Part shown: one piece after another, positions 36,736 to 48,260 of the stretch
Layout: each line of letters starts with the position of its first letter
Position numbering within the stretch: the stretch's first letter is position 1
DNA from: Morinoia aosen
Lineage: Eukaryota; Arthropoda; Malacostraca; Amphipoda; Talitridae
NCBI GenBank assembly: GCA_030386875.1
Contig: CM059563.1
Span: forward strand, 46,406,102-46,470,101
DNA length: 64,000 bases
Reading direction: 5' to 3'
The notes under the pieces: model-generated
Told to the model about the DNA's origin: nothing
The model's database searches: none
The model's input: only the letters and a program-made list of their open reading frames with translations
Program-made: the position numbers and the translations under genes

Positions 36736-39550
36736 GTTGGTGACCTCGGTTTGATGTTCACTTTTCTCTAGATAATATTTTAAATTCACTCCTTCTGTAT
36801 TCTTCATTTTGAAATAAATTTCAAAGCAAGCTTAGGGGAGAATCATCATTAACGTAAATGTAGCCTGATTCTTACTTACACTTGTTGTAATCTTGCGTCA
36901 GCCAGGAGTTGATGTTCACTCACACACAGACACGCACACACATGCACAGACAGCATATAAGAGAGCGCCTATCCCTCCAGGGTCAACTTCTCGGTTTATT
37001 GAAATAATGAGGAGTATCTAGTAATCTTATTTCCCTATTTAATGAACATTATTTAAATGCAAAAACTAGTAATCAATGGTTTCAAACTGTCGAAAAACTA
37101 CGCGAACACTAACAGAAGAAAGATTTAATTTCACTTTTCTAGCATGATTGGCGTACAGTAAAAAATTTCCATTTATTTACCGCATGTTATAAAATACTTT
37201 TAGCATGCTCAGTAATAATCTCCTGCGATTGAAGTATTGATAGCTTTGAAAAACAATTTTTCTCTTTCGACATTGAAAGTTATTCAACTACATTGTTGTT
37301 ATAAGTTTCAATATTTTTTCCAGAAGTCATGCCAAAAAAATCAAGCGAAAAATTTTGCTTACGTTTGCGCAAAAAAAATATTTCTTTACACACTTTTTAC
37401 ACTTCATTGAATATAATATTCAGTTTAAAAAGGCTTTCAACATTTTTCAGCATAGTCTGAGCAATCACTATGAATGTATGCGAGTGACTTGAAGGCAGAT
37501 CCGTCCAATTTCATTGGAATTTCAAATTGATGAGATTAGGCTAGCATCAGCCGAGGAAGAGCGACCACACCCCGGTCCCTGGTGAGGCTGCGGCCGCCGA
37601 CGTGCGGTATTGAGAGCTGCCTCGTTGTGGCGGTCGGTGTTGGTTCTCGGTCGAATTTTGTCGTCGCTGGCCGAGTGTTGAAATTGTAGAAGGGAAAAAG
37701 GGGTTATCGATAGATAACATGGATGGGATTTTTAAGGGAGAATTTGATGTATTCTTGGTGTAGCAAATGGACGAGAAAATTATAGATGGTTTTCTTATAG
37801 ATGAGGTGAACGTACTTTTAGAGACGAGGCTGGTCGAATTCTAATTGCGCAAATGGGAGGTGAAATATTAACCGGGTGCCTATAGATGAATTGAATGTGC
37901 TTTTGAAGAAGAAAATGAATGGGTTCTTGATGAAACAAATGGACGATAAAATTATACATAAGTATTAATAGGTGACATGGTTGTGCTCGTAAATGAGGAA
38001 ATGAATAGATTCCTGGTAGGAAATAGACGGTAGACTGTAAATGATTAAACTTGCACCGAGAAAAGCAAAATTTCTCATACAAGAAGCATTGAATAAAGCT
38101 TAGAGAGTGAATGGTTTGTTATTATAGAAAATAGGTATTTTAGGTTGATGGTAGGAAGAAAGCGTACGGATAGGTAACGAAGAAAATAGAGTAATAATTT
38201 GGTGGAGGCAGTAGACGAGCTATTGGTCAAGAAAGCAGATGAATTATTCGAAAAAACAGCTTAGGAAAATAAAAAAGGATAATTTTGGGGAACAAAAGTA
38301 AAGTGATATTGAAGTATTTATGCCCAATTTTTAATTTGGATGAACAATATTTAAGATAACTTAAAAAAAGAACTGTTTTAATAAAAAGAGATGATTACAT
38401 GTTTGCTAACTTCAAACTTATGCATGATGTATAAAGTTCGAATTTTTGGGGAAAAATTAATTGAAACACATATCACCAACGATTGAGAAATTCCAAATAG
38501 TACGGCCTCGATGTGAAATCATACTTTACTACCCAGTTGTTTAAATAAATTCCACTTGCATACTCTTTTTCACATTATTAAACTTCTCACGATAACCATA
38601 AACTAATTGCCAAACTAGAACTAATCCAATAAACAGACTTCGAATTAATCTTTCGTTTCAGAAATTGTATAGCCTAACATTTTTCATGTTAAACATCTAC
38701 GAGAAATTATCATGAAGCTACCATCTCCACTTATTACCAATAAACAGTATTACCTATAAGCCGTGGGAACTCTTCATTAATTTCAAGCTTTGAGACCTTG
38801 TGTCTGGAGTGAAATGTCCTGGCGAATATATTTCTTCTTTTCATTTTCCCGACAAAATATTCAACCCCGAAATTTCTACTGTCTACTTCTTTAGCTCGTG
38901 TAATAATTTAGGACTTTCATGTTGAGAAATATTTCGAATCCTATGGATTGATATGCATTTCATGTATCAATTTCATTGAAAATCCCTTTTTTGTTTCTTT
39001 TAACTTCAAAAGTTATTCAGGTTAAATTTGCTGAATGATTTGTTTTCAACTTGGTATCGTAAAACCAAAACTTGAGGAGTCCTTATCTTGACCCAGTTGT
39101 TAGGAGCTGTGTGACTCCTTGACTCTCAGTTCTGAAGTAAGGAGCGAATGTAATCACAGAACAAACTCCAGATACTCCTGAATTCATTTTTCACTCTCTC
39201 AACTTGGGTATCTGGGCTTTTGACTATTAATGAAGTCGGATAACAATTATCAAAAAAAATGCTCGCTAAATTGCACAAAGAATTACAAGCTTGGCAATTC
39301 AAGAAGAGTTTCATAAGTATGGAACGCAATCTTTTTTAATTTTGATGTAAATTATTTTACGTACAATAATTTTTCAAAAAGGCTCATAACTACTATCAAA
39401 TCTGTCGTAATCTACAATTATCCTTTAAATATTAACTGTGTGATTCAATTTCAAAGTGAGCGGTCCCAATCTTTTAAGCCCCATCTGAAAGTGTAAATGG
39501 AAATAAAAGATAGAGTAAGAGTTCACTTGAAATCCCTGTCTCACGCCCAG
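36736..39550 (+). other. Receptor intron between ICL3 and TM6-TM7 exons (2815 bp)
   Basis: Phase 0. It holds a short CA-rich microsatellite near 36920-36950 and a degenerate 87-bp repeat (37705-38070). The rest is AT-rich with nothing recognisable. Confidence 0.8.
37705..38070. repeat. Degenerate repeat, period about 87 bp, four copies
   Basis: Units start near 37711, 37800, 37888 and 37974 and share A(T/A)GTGCTTTT..GA..A.GAATGG.TTCTTG followed by AAATGGACGA(G/T)AAAATTATA. Diverged copies without a conserved frame. Confidence 0.65.
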
Positions 39551-39858
39551 GTGATCAAGATGCTGGTGGTGGTGGTTGTGCTCTTCGTGCTCTGCTGGAG
39601 TCCAAACCTCATCGTGAAAATCTGCAAATCGCTCAACGTGCAAATCTTCAACCAAGTTTTCCTGTCGTTCACGTACCTGTCGAAGATGTTGCCGTTCATA
39701 CACTGCTGCATTAACCCCATCATTTATTGCTTCATGTCGCATAATTTCCGCAAATCCATGTGGCGGATGCTGGCAAAGCGTCAGTCATGTTGCTCCGAGC
39801 TGGCCAGGTCACAGGCCGGCCTCCCACCTCTACGCAGCGGCTGCTGCAAGTGCGTCAG
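39551..39858 (+). CDS. Class A peptide GPCR, exon with TM6-TM7-helix 8
   Basis: The acceptor ACGCCCAG ends at 39550, phase 0. The exon opens VIKMLVVVVVLFVLCWSP, so the TM6 CWxP motif is intact. TM7 contains LPFIHCCINPIIYCFMSHNF with the NPxxY motif (NPIIY), followed by an amphipathic helix 8 (FRKSMWRMLAKRQ). The tail then becomes Cys-rich (SCC, GCCKC), with likely palmitoylation sites. The donor is CAG|GTCGGT after 39858 (phase 2). If this donor is not used, the frame stops 18 bases later, after RSVTIL, giving a receptor with a short tail. Confidence 0.94.
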
Positions 39859-39889
39859 GTCGGTGACAATTTTGTAGACAGTTGTGACT

Positions 39890-40200
39890 TGTTTGACTGG
39901 TCAGGTGAACGATTTTAGTGCTTTTTCAATAGTGTGAGAAAGGGCGAGAATGTTCTTGAACTGTCTAGAAAGTTTTTGTACTCAAAACTGTTTGGATGTA
40001 AAGTGAACGGTACGGATAATTTCTGAACCTTCGTGAGAGTTTATGAACTGCCTGAATACCTTTGAAAGTATATACATCGTTTGGGAACGTCTGCAAAGTA
40101 TTTGGACCGTGGGGAGAGTATCTGATATGTTTGAAGATTTTCTGAGCTGTCAGAACAGCCTCTGAAACATAAAGAAACTACTTGTAAATTTTAAGGACTG
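39890..40200. repeat. Degenerate repeat of about 30 bp after the TM7 exon
   Basis: Units resembling GAACTGTCTAGAAAGTTTTTG recur with drift (GAACTGCCTGAATACCTTTG, GAACGTCTGCAAAGTATTTG, GAGCTGTCAGAACAGCCTC). It begins about 30 bases after the donor. Confidence 0.55.
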
Positions 40201-41992
40201 TATTGGTTTCAGAGTTGTCTTAGCTCTGGATGAACGCAAAATATAAATTCCCTCTTTAAAACCGGGTTATTCAAGTTCATGAACACGACAAACACAAAAT
40301 GCACAAACTTCAAAGATATTCGATGCATAAACTTCTCAAAAGCATGGAGCACTCACTGCTTGCTACGGAAAGTATTTTGGACTCGACAGTTTCCCAAGTA
40401 TCGGAAAAATGAAAATCATTCGAGTGAGTAACAACGTCTTCTACTCCAAAGGGCTTCACATGCCCAAACATTCCATCCAACGTTACAGCTTTTCGTCCAG
40501 AGTATCAAGCACCTCTGACTTGTATATGACCAATTGACGATCACCAGTCATAAACAGCATTTTCTTCATCACGTTGCGTGTATTCGTATCATTGCATTTA
40601 TCGTTAAAGTAGGTTATTGGTTCAATGTGAGTCGTGGAAAGTCTTCACGCCTAAATAATTTCTATACTTGTGATTTGAATTCCAAAAACGGCGTGCTGAT
40701 GAAAATTCTACCGGTTGAACGGAAATTAATTAACATATCCTAATCAAGCGACGGCTATTTGGATTTAAGTATGGGATAAAAACATCATAATGCCCAATGA
40801 AATTTAGATTCACATTTAACCAATGAATGCGCAGCGTGCTCCCAAAAAAATTTACCTGTGAGAAAATGTTATTTTTATTTTGTTCTCAATTCTGCTCCCA
40901 TCCTAGGCGGTTTACATTGCCATAACTTTTTCCTTTAATGCTCGTTCTTCGACTTATCGTTATGTCCATTTATTCCTGACAGTTCCTGCTTTTCATCCTC
41001 TCATTTTGCCCTCCTTTTCACTCTAATATCAGTAGTTTTGACGGTCGTTCCGCACTGGCTGTTAAAACCCGCACTAAACATAAAAATCAAAATTTTAAAC
41101 CATCGTAGCATATGCTCATCACCCCGACTTGAAAAAAATAAACTGAAATTAAAAAATTGAACCAGTAAATGGCCTTCACAAATTTTATTAATACAATAGT
41201 CAACATCAAATGAACGAAAGCCTACATCTCCTCATTATGGCTAGGCTATTTAAATTTTCATTAATTTATTTGTCAATAATGAGCCAAACTTGCCAACCAC
41301 AATTTCCAATGGGGGAAAATTTCTTTATTATTTTAGAATGTTTCTTTCGATAAATATATTTCTTAAATTCAATTTATTGATCAGTGCTTGAAATCATTAA
41401 AACATTTTAATTCTTCCTTAAAAACTGAACGTGAGCAGCTTAAAACAACAAGTCACTGACGCAAAATCTACGTACATCAACTAAAGATTAAATTCTTCTG
41501 GCATTTGTAGCGCTAACTACTCGCACACGATTCTGTTCCGATGACGTTTACCTCAGATTCCTGCCCAAATAATCAATTCCTGAAATATTTTATCATGCAT
41601 TTAATATAAATGAAGCAACAATGTTTTCGACGAACTCATTAGCACTTCTGTTATTCGACATTGATGAAAATTCACTTTGTTTTGTTATACTATCTTTTAG
41701 TAGGAAGTCAGCATCGTACTTTCCCTGCTACCTCACACCTAAAGCGACTAACTTTGCGTAATTATACTATCTAGTGGCACGAAAGCAGCATCGCATTTTC
41801 CGAACTACCTGACGCTTATGACGACTACCTTTGTGTTGTTATACCAAATACAGGGATGACAGACGTTATCATACTCAGGTAACCGGACATTCATGACCAC
41901 TAACTTTGTGTTGCTATACATCTACAGAGATAACAGACGGCTAGTTACGATTGTGTTATAACAACTAACTCTGTGTTGTTACACATCTGCAG

Positions 41993-42041
41993 GTACGGCG
42001 ACGGCATTGTACTTTGGTTACTCAAGACTTTTGACCACTAA
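41993..42041 (+). other. Duplicated acceptor with short alternative C-tail
   Basis: CATCTGCAG ends at 41992 and is identical to the true acceptor at 42195. Joined to the TM7 exon it would complete the same Arg codon and read YGDGIVLWLLKTFDH before TAA at 42039-42041, replacing the 137-residue Cys-rich tail with 15 residues. Use of this site is unproven. Confidence 0.4.
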
Positions 42042-42066
42042 CTTTGTTTAGTTATATCATCTGCAG

Positions 42067-42106
42067 GTACAGAAACGGTATCGTATTTTCCACCTTCGGC
42101 TACTAA
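42067..42106 (+). other. Third acceptor copy with another short C-tail
   Basis: CATCTGCAG ends at 42066. Joined to the TM7 exon it would read Arg then YRNGIVFSTFGY before TAA at 42104-42106. Phase and first codon (TAC) match the true last exon. Use is unproven. Confidence 0.35.
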
Positions 42107-42195
42107 ATTTGTATTGTTATACATCTACAGAGATAACGGGCGGCTAGTTACGATTGTGTTACAACAACTAACTCTGTGTTGTTACACATCTGCAG

Positions 42196-42610
42196 GTACG
42201 GCGACGGCTGCTGCAGCGGCAACAGCAGCAACAGCGGCACGGGCTGCAGCAAGATGTGCTGCGACAAGCAAAACCACCTGCCACCGGCGCCCCCTGTGTC
42301 CAGGGTGGAAACTGACGCCCCTAAAATGGATGCCGTGGCTCCGATTTCGAGCGCAACGAACCTCGCCACAACCTCGGACTGGACCCCTGAAGGTACCAGA
42401 TGCCCTGACAAGTACTCGTGCGGGACCGCCTGCTTTTACGTGTGTTGGTGCACGAAAAGTTTGCCCCAAATGCCCGGGATTGGCTCTCCGGAAACGCACA
42501 AGGGAATTTCGAGACAAAACACGGCTCGGTTTTCATCTTCCGCGTATTATCATGAGGCGCCCACAGCCATCTTGAATTGCACTGAGCTCGAGAATATTTC
42601 CAATATTTAA
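42196..42610 (+). CDS. Class A peptide GPCR, last exon: Cys-rich C-tail and stop
   Basis: The acceptor CATCTGCAG ends at 42195; one G completes Arg (phase 2 to 1), then YGDGCCSGNSSNSGTGCSKM. The tail is about 137 residues ending LENISNI and TAA (42608-42610). It holds eleven Cys in two clusters (near GCC..GCSKMCC and RCP..SCG..CFYVCWC), plus five in the previous exon after helix 8. The middle is rich in Ala, Pro, Ser and Thr, with many potential phosphorylation sites for arrestin-type regulation. The phases of all six exons sum to whole codons ending at this stop, which supports the model. The other frames open here are shadows. Confidence 0.85.
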
Positions 42611-42950
42611 ACAAATGTGACGCTTCGGTATCGTAACTATTTATACGATGTACTTCATAACCTTGTGTGTTACCATAATGATGCTATCATATTTAATATT
42701 ATTTAGATATAAAACATGCTGCCCTCATCCAACTCATGCTTATCGCCTCGTAACCCTTCATCTTCAAATATAAGTAGAGTGTAAATTAGTATCATTTACG
42801 TCTAGTATTTGTACAATGATCGCATTTAACAGGCTGCAGAGCTGACTGAACCGCAATTTTGTAGCGCTTTCACAATTTCTAGGATTTGATCAAATTTAAT
42901 CAAAACGTAAAGTGTGTATAAGAAGAAATAAAAAATTATACTTTTGTTTA
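42611..42950 (+). promoter_or_regulatory. Receptor 3' UTR with poly(A) signal
   Basis: An AATAAA hexamer lies at 42927-42932, about 320 bases after the stop, followed by a T-rich stretch (ACTTTTGTTT) suited to a downstream cleavage element. The transcript end near 42950 is inferred. Confidence 0.55.
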
Positions 42951-45900
42951 AAATCGAGTTATATGTTTGAAGTTAATTATTCAAAACTGGAATGTCTTAC
43001 ATAAGTTGTCGTCATACATCGCTTCATAAAAATGATGCAAGAGTGTAAGTGCTGCTCGAGAGTTTGTACGAGCCGTCTCTTATTATCAGGAAACTGTAAA
43101 AAATAAGTATGTGCTGAATAACTAAAAAGAAAATATGCTCCTTATTGCGGGAAATTATTCCTCGTCAGATACTGAAGCTTGTCAGAGATAGGATTAGTAT
43201 TAGCCAACTAAATAATGAAGACTCTATATTAGTGCTTATAACAAATGAGGACTCCTTTCATGTGCTTACAAGAAATAAGGATGTTTTAATATAGAAGCTT
43301 TATCAGTGACCTCTCTACACAATAATCATTTCACCAGAGAAACTCAAAGAATTCGTGTGTGGTCTGGATCATTTAATGATTTCTTTTTAGAACAGGAAAA
43401 CTTAATTACAATGACGTCAAAAGTGCCACAACTACTAAGAAGTTTAATTCTGTAACAATTTTTCAAATGTTTACATAGAGCTATACTCAGTGAAGCAATT
43501 TCAAAATAAAATCCTTCATTGTTAACTGAAACAATCAATAGACTAACGAATAAAATATTTCAAGTGTAAGTCAGTATAAAAAAGAAATAAGATGCTCATT
43601 TGTTTTCTGTCAGCACATTTTAATTAACTTTTTGAGCTTTTACTCACAGTTGATGTGAACATATTTTGCATCCAAGTAAACAACTTATTTCAGCTAGGCT
43701 AACCAATTAAGTGGGCAACGAGCCATACGTAAAAGCATAGAACATTCAAGTCCAACGTACTGACAGATAACAATGAAGTACAAGAAATTATCAATCAACT
43801 GAAATCGAACGCGAGCCAAGGACTACAGTGTACTTATCCTTCTCCTCAGTAAGTGAGACTCAACAAATGAAAGTACATGAATGATTGGTAACATACGCAA
43901 GATTTGAAATTAACATCTCTCGCAACCGTTTTGAAAACATGAAAATATTATGCTTCTTGGTGTACTGGTCAAAAAAGTCTTTGAATTTGATATTCAATGT
44001 TACCTAATTTTCCTAAAGGTGAGTTAATCATTAATAGGGTTGAAGCTTTTTTCACCAAGCTTGGTAAACTTAGAACTAAGGCAAATTTTTAATCTTACCC
44101 AAAAGTAATACACATTGGTCCAATATATATATGACCTTCGAAACAATACTAAATAATGAGGTTATCCTGGTGACAACATTACGAATCATTTTTAGAAGCA
44201 TTTTAAATCAAACTCTACTATCAACAGTTCCAGTGTAATGATGTGGGTGCAGTGAGGATTTTTGTGACTTTGCCTAGTATGTCTTAGTATGTCTAAACAT
44301 GTCTAATGGTGAACAAAGGTGAAACTTTAGCTGCAGATCGTATCCACTTGTTCAGAAAGCCGGAGTTGAGGGTCCCGCTGAGGCAACATACATGGAATTA
44401 AGCGCGCTAGGTCAGGCTGGACGAGTTACGATTCAACATCCCGTAGCAAGAAAGGTTTTGTGTATCGTAGCTCTTCATGCAAGCGTTCAGGCTGTCATGA
44501 GCACACGTACGATAAATGTTCTGTACACTTGGTATACGCCTGTCAGGTATTTGGGATCCAACGTTCGTGATGTTTGTATACAGATAGCCTATACTTCTTA
44601 CATCCCAGATACTGCTGGTTTTGTTTGGAGCATGTCAAATACTGCTTCTTCTACATGTTTATGATCAGATACCACGTATTCCTTCCATATCCTTCAGGAT
44701 AGATAAAGGTATTTGCAATTGCTGCAGACCTAATAAAGTTTGCTGCACCTGCTACAACCGAGACACTGCATGCTCATTCCATATGCTCCATATACTCAGT
44801 GCAATTCATTACACTTCAGACAGGCGCAAATTAAATGAACGATCGTGTCAGATCAAATACACCTGCATAAATGACGAGAGTTTCACAGATTAGGTTCAAG
44901 AGCTGATAAAAAATCTGCGTTATTTTCGAAAATTTTGCAAATTAAGTTCAAAAGCTGAAAAGATTACTGCATGAATAACGAGAGTTTCAAACATTAGGTC
45001 CATGAACTGATAATACAAACAAATTGCAGTTCGAAGAATGCAAGTGATGGTCATTATTTTGTGCTAAGGTATGAACTTTAAGCGGTACGACGTGATTTTA
45101 ACAATAAATACGCTTTCTATCGTGCTTATATTTCTCTTACATTTTTGTTCGTGCTGCCAAATTTCGAATTCGTAAGTCTGATTAGGAAAAGCAAGCAAGC
45201 AAGTAAAAACCAATAAATTGTACATTAATATACAAAAATTTTAGAAAAGTCGTACCTGCAGCTTCCATACCCGAAGCTGCAATTAAGTAGTCGGTAGGAC
45301 AAACTGAAAAGGTTGTGAACCCTCCTGCATTGGAGAGGGACCTATCTAGACCTACTCATGAGGGGCTCGCTACAAGTCGGATTTCGATAACCGCAGATGT
45401 TGCAAGCTAGGTTTAGCTGGCTACACTAGCTAAAGGCATATTACTTATTTTATGCCATGTACTGACCAGGTACAGCTGCAAAAATAGCATCAGTTTCGCA
45501 GAGGTAGTGCATTGCGTCTATTACCTCAGCATGTCTCAACTGACACTCTGGAAGCGAGTCAATTACTTTGTTTGAAATAATAGCACATTATTTTTTGTAT
45601 GTTACACAGCACTGAAATTATCAATATTTTGTAACATGCACATTTAGAATCTAAAATTCCTCGCTAGCATTAGTGTTTTGTCTCTTGTGATCGATTTGAA
45701 GGCAGTTTTTCGACCCCTCATACGTAAACAGTTCGATATAGAACTGAAGCTATTGGACAATATGCGTAAAATAAGCATTGGTCGAATTGGTAGCTAATTC
45801 ATAAACTAGCATATATTAAATGTTTTGTAAGGAAGGCTTTCGTGAATTTTAATACAGTGTTATTTAATTTCCTCGATAATTCTGCACAGTTTCATGCTAC

Positions 45901-46530
45901 TATTCACAGCATGTTTCGATCTTTGCTTCTTTTTAATACGAAAAATTGGACTATGCAAGAGCCGCAAGCTCTGGGTTTTCCTAACACGCAACGACTGGAA
46001 TATTCAACGCGTGAATCAATTTCTTGCTTGAACTTTACGATTTTCTTGTGCATGTGTGGGAACCAAAACATCACAAAAAGATGTTAAAAATTATGTAAGC
46101 ATCTTAGAAGTAAATCTTCTTCAAATGGAGTGGTCAAAAAACAGATTTGAAAGTAAAAATGGTGATTCATTTTAATATAGAAAAAAAATATGAATGGAGC
46201 TTCCGTGCATCAGAAACGTAGAATATATTCACGAATGAGAGAATTCGTGTGTTGGCGTGCACATTGGGCACACTAGGACACCTAGTGTGACATCAGAAGC
46301 GCCTTACACCGCATTACAGGTGCAAATGAACTCATTCTCAGATTCAAGGACAATTATGATAATTAGGTTGAATCTAATAAGCATTCAATGCAGAAAATTT
46401 TTCAGTTCTTAGTTGGAAATATGCCTTAGAGGTTACTCTCAAGGCCGTTGAAATGCTGACGCACTCAATATACTTGAAATGAAATCAATCTCAATTATTT
46501 GGTAATCATGTCCGTGCTGTCTTTATTTTT
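42950..46530. other. No recognisable gene
   Basis: AT-rich intergenic DNA. Two overlapping 90-codon plus-strand frames at 44392-44893 have no recognisable domain. A GC-richer patch at 45250-45440 has no coding or RNA structure that I can identify. Confidence 0.5.
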
Positions 46531-47200
46531 TCGTGATACATTTTCAACAGTTTCGTGACATCTGTATAGCGGCTTCAGTCCTAGTTTTCAGTCGTACTGA
46601 CATTTGTTTAGTCTTTTTTACTCATCATTAATCGTTTCAAACTTATTTTTATCGGTTCGTCGCTTTTCTGGCTTGTCCATTCATCTTAGAGTGTTTCTAT
46701 AAATCAAAAATTATTCCCATGCATTTTCAAAATATATTGTACATTTATACCCCTGACTAGTCACTAACAATCGTTTTTAGGCGTTTTAATCTTTTCTAAA
46801 AAGTTTGAATCGATTCTTCTTGATTCAATTTTTTTATAAATTTTCAAGGATTACCATCAAATTTCATCAGTTCTCACAAGTATTGTCCGATCATTTCCAT
46901 ACATTTTTAATTGTTTGCATGTAGGTTTTGTTAAGTTTTTCCATTATTTTCACTCGTTCTCAGTAATTTGTTATCGTTCTCAAAAGCTTTCAATCATTAC
47001 ATTCCCTTTCAACTATCGTTCTCATGAATTTGTATTAATTACACGCCTTTTTAATCGTTCTCTCAGTTTTTCAATTCTTTGATAACATTTTTAATTGCTC
47101 AGATAATACATTCACATGCTTTGTTGTTCCACATTAGTCTTCACGATTTCGATCTAATTTTTGACTATTTAGAGACGTTTGCAACCATTCCAATACAGAT
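46530..47200. repeat. Degenerate (A/C)ATCGTT-type repeat
   Basis: Motifs such as TTTAATCGTTCTC, TTTCAATCATT and CATTTTTAATTG recur every 20-35 bp with heavy drift, giving a T-rich low-complexity tract. A decayed minisatellite is the simplest reading. Confidence 0.5.
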
Positions 47201-48050
47201 TTATCCTTTTGGTTTAAGTCGTTAGATATATGTCGTTAACTCTGTCAATACTGTGAGCTAATGATTAGAAACCTAACCAGTGCTCCTCCCTCTCCAAAAA
47301 TTAGAGTATTTCCGTATTATTTATGAAAGCTGTTTTTAAATGAAGTTTTTAAATCCGTGTTTCACTTGTTTTCAATTCTGTTGTTACATCAGAATTTCAT
47401 CGGAATGAATTCCAATCAACATAAAGACATCACAAAAAAGTAGCAATATATAATCATTATTCAGCGTTCAGTATCCAGTATACATGGTGGAGTATGAAAG
47501 GAGAGGTCAACTTAATAATGTTAATTAATCAACCAAGCTACAAAGCGTGTACCACTAGCAGGGGCACGGGAATGTTAACTGACTTAATATGGCGCTTATA
47601 CCACCACACATACCGTAGCACAGCCGGTTTACTCACTGGTGCCTTCCTAGTGCGGACGGTTCTTTATGGACGTGCGGGTAGATAAGAATGGGTGAGGGGT
47701 AGGTACACTTGCGTGTGTATCAGAAAAATTCTGCATTGGAAATAGGAAGTCAAATTATTTTATTTCGCTTGAAACTTCACCTTTATTTACACTGGGGTTT
47801 TTCTAGAATATAACGAGGGGCATTGAGAGTCCTGAGATATTTGTAGGACTGAACACAACGCAAAAGAGGCACGCACGGGCTACGTGAAGACAAAAAATAA
47901 AAGGGCAGTTATTATTTTTATCCAAAAGACATACAGCACAATTCAATTTACAAATGAATACTTTATGCCGAAGTTAATGATGTTAAAAGAGCTGTAAGGT
48001 GCTGATACCAAAAGAAATGTGGATGTGCTTGCAGAGTGCAAATTATTCTT
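47200..48050. other. No recognisable gene
   Basis: A short GC-richer stretch at 47490-47700 gives a 63-codon frame without a known domain. Nothing else stands out. Confidence 0.45.
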
Positions 48051-48260
48051 ATTACAGTGCTTATTAGCGACCTGCGTCTTGTAACTATGTTTCCTAGAGA
48101 GCTGCTCTTGAACAGGATTCCCTAGAGAGCTGCGTTCTGTAACAGCGTTCATTAGACACTCTTGTTACTGTGTTAACAAAAGAGTAATTCTTCGTAAAGG
48201 TATTCACTTCATTTACTAGAGAGTAACTTTTCGTAAAGGAGTTCACTCAAATGCTCTGCG
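48050..48260. repeat. Degenerate repeat, about 33 bp
   Basis: Units with CCTAGAGAGCTGC(G)TTCTGTAAC recur near 48089 and 48120 and, more diverged, on either side. A second motif, AGAGTAA(T/C)TTTTCGTAAAGG, appears twice near 48180 and 48222. Confidence 0.6.

Larger units (their letters stand above)
39859..42195 (+). other. Receptor intron before the last exon (2337 bp)
   Basis: Phase 2 intron. A degenerate repeat starts right after the donor, and a tandem repeat carrying acceptor copies ends at the true acceptor. The stretch between, about 40260-41690, is AT-rich and holds nothing recognisable. Confidence 0.85.
41690..42208 (+). repeat. Tandem repeat containing copies of the last exon's acceptor
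   Basis: Diverged units of roughly 75 bp share ACTAACTTTGTGTTGTTATAC-like and CATCTGCAG-like segments. The best pair is 41901-42005 and 42104-42208: 105 bp each with six differences by hand count. The later copy includes the true acceptor and the first 13 bases of the last exon. The earlier copy carries the same acceptor and the same 13 bases. A third, less similar CTGCAG|GTAC site lies at 42061-42070. Confidence 0.9.

Noticed and set aside
42114..42614. Four other open frames over the last exon (both strands)
   Set aside because: Shadows of the GC-rich receptor exon; only the frame in phase with the TM7 exon continues the protein.
44392..44893. Two overlapping 90-codon frames
   Set aside because: No domain, different frames, no splice support.
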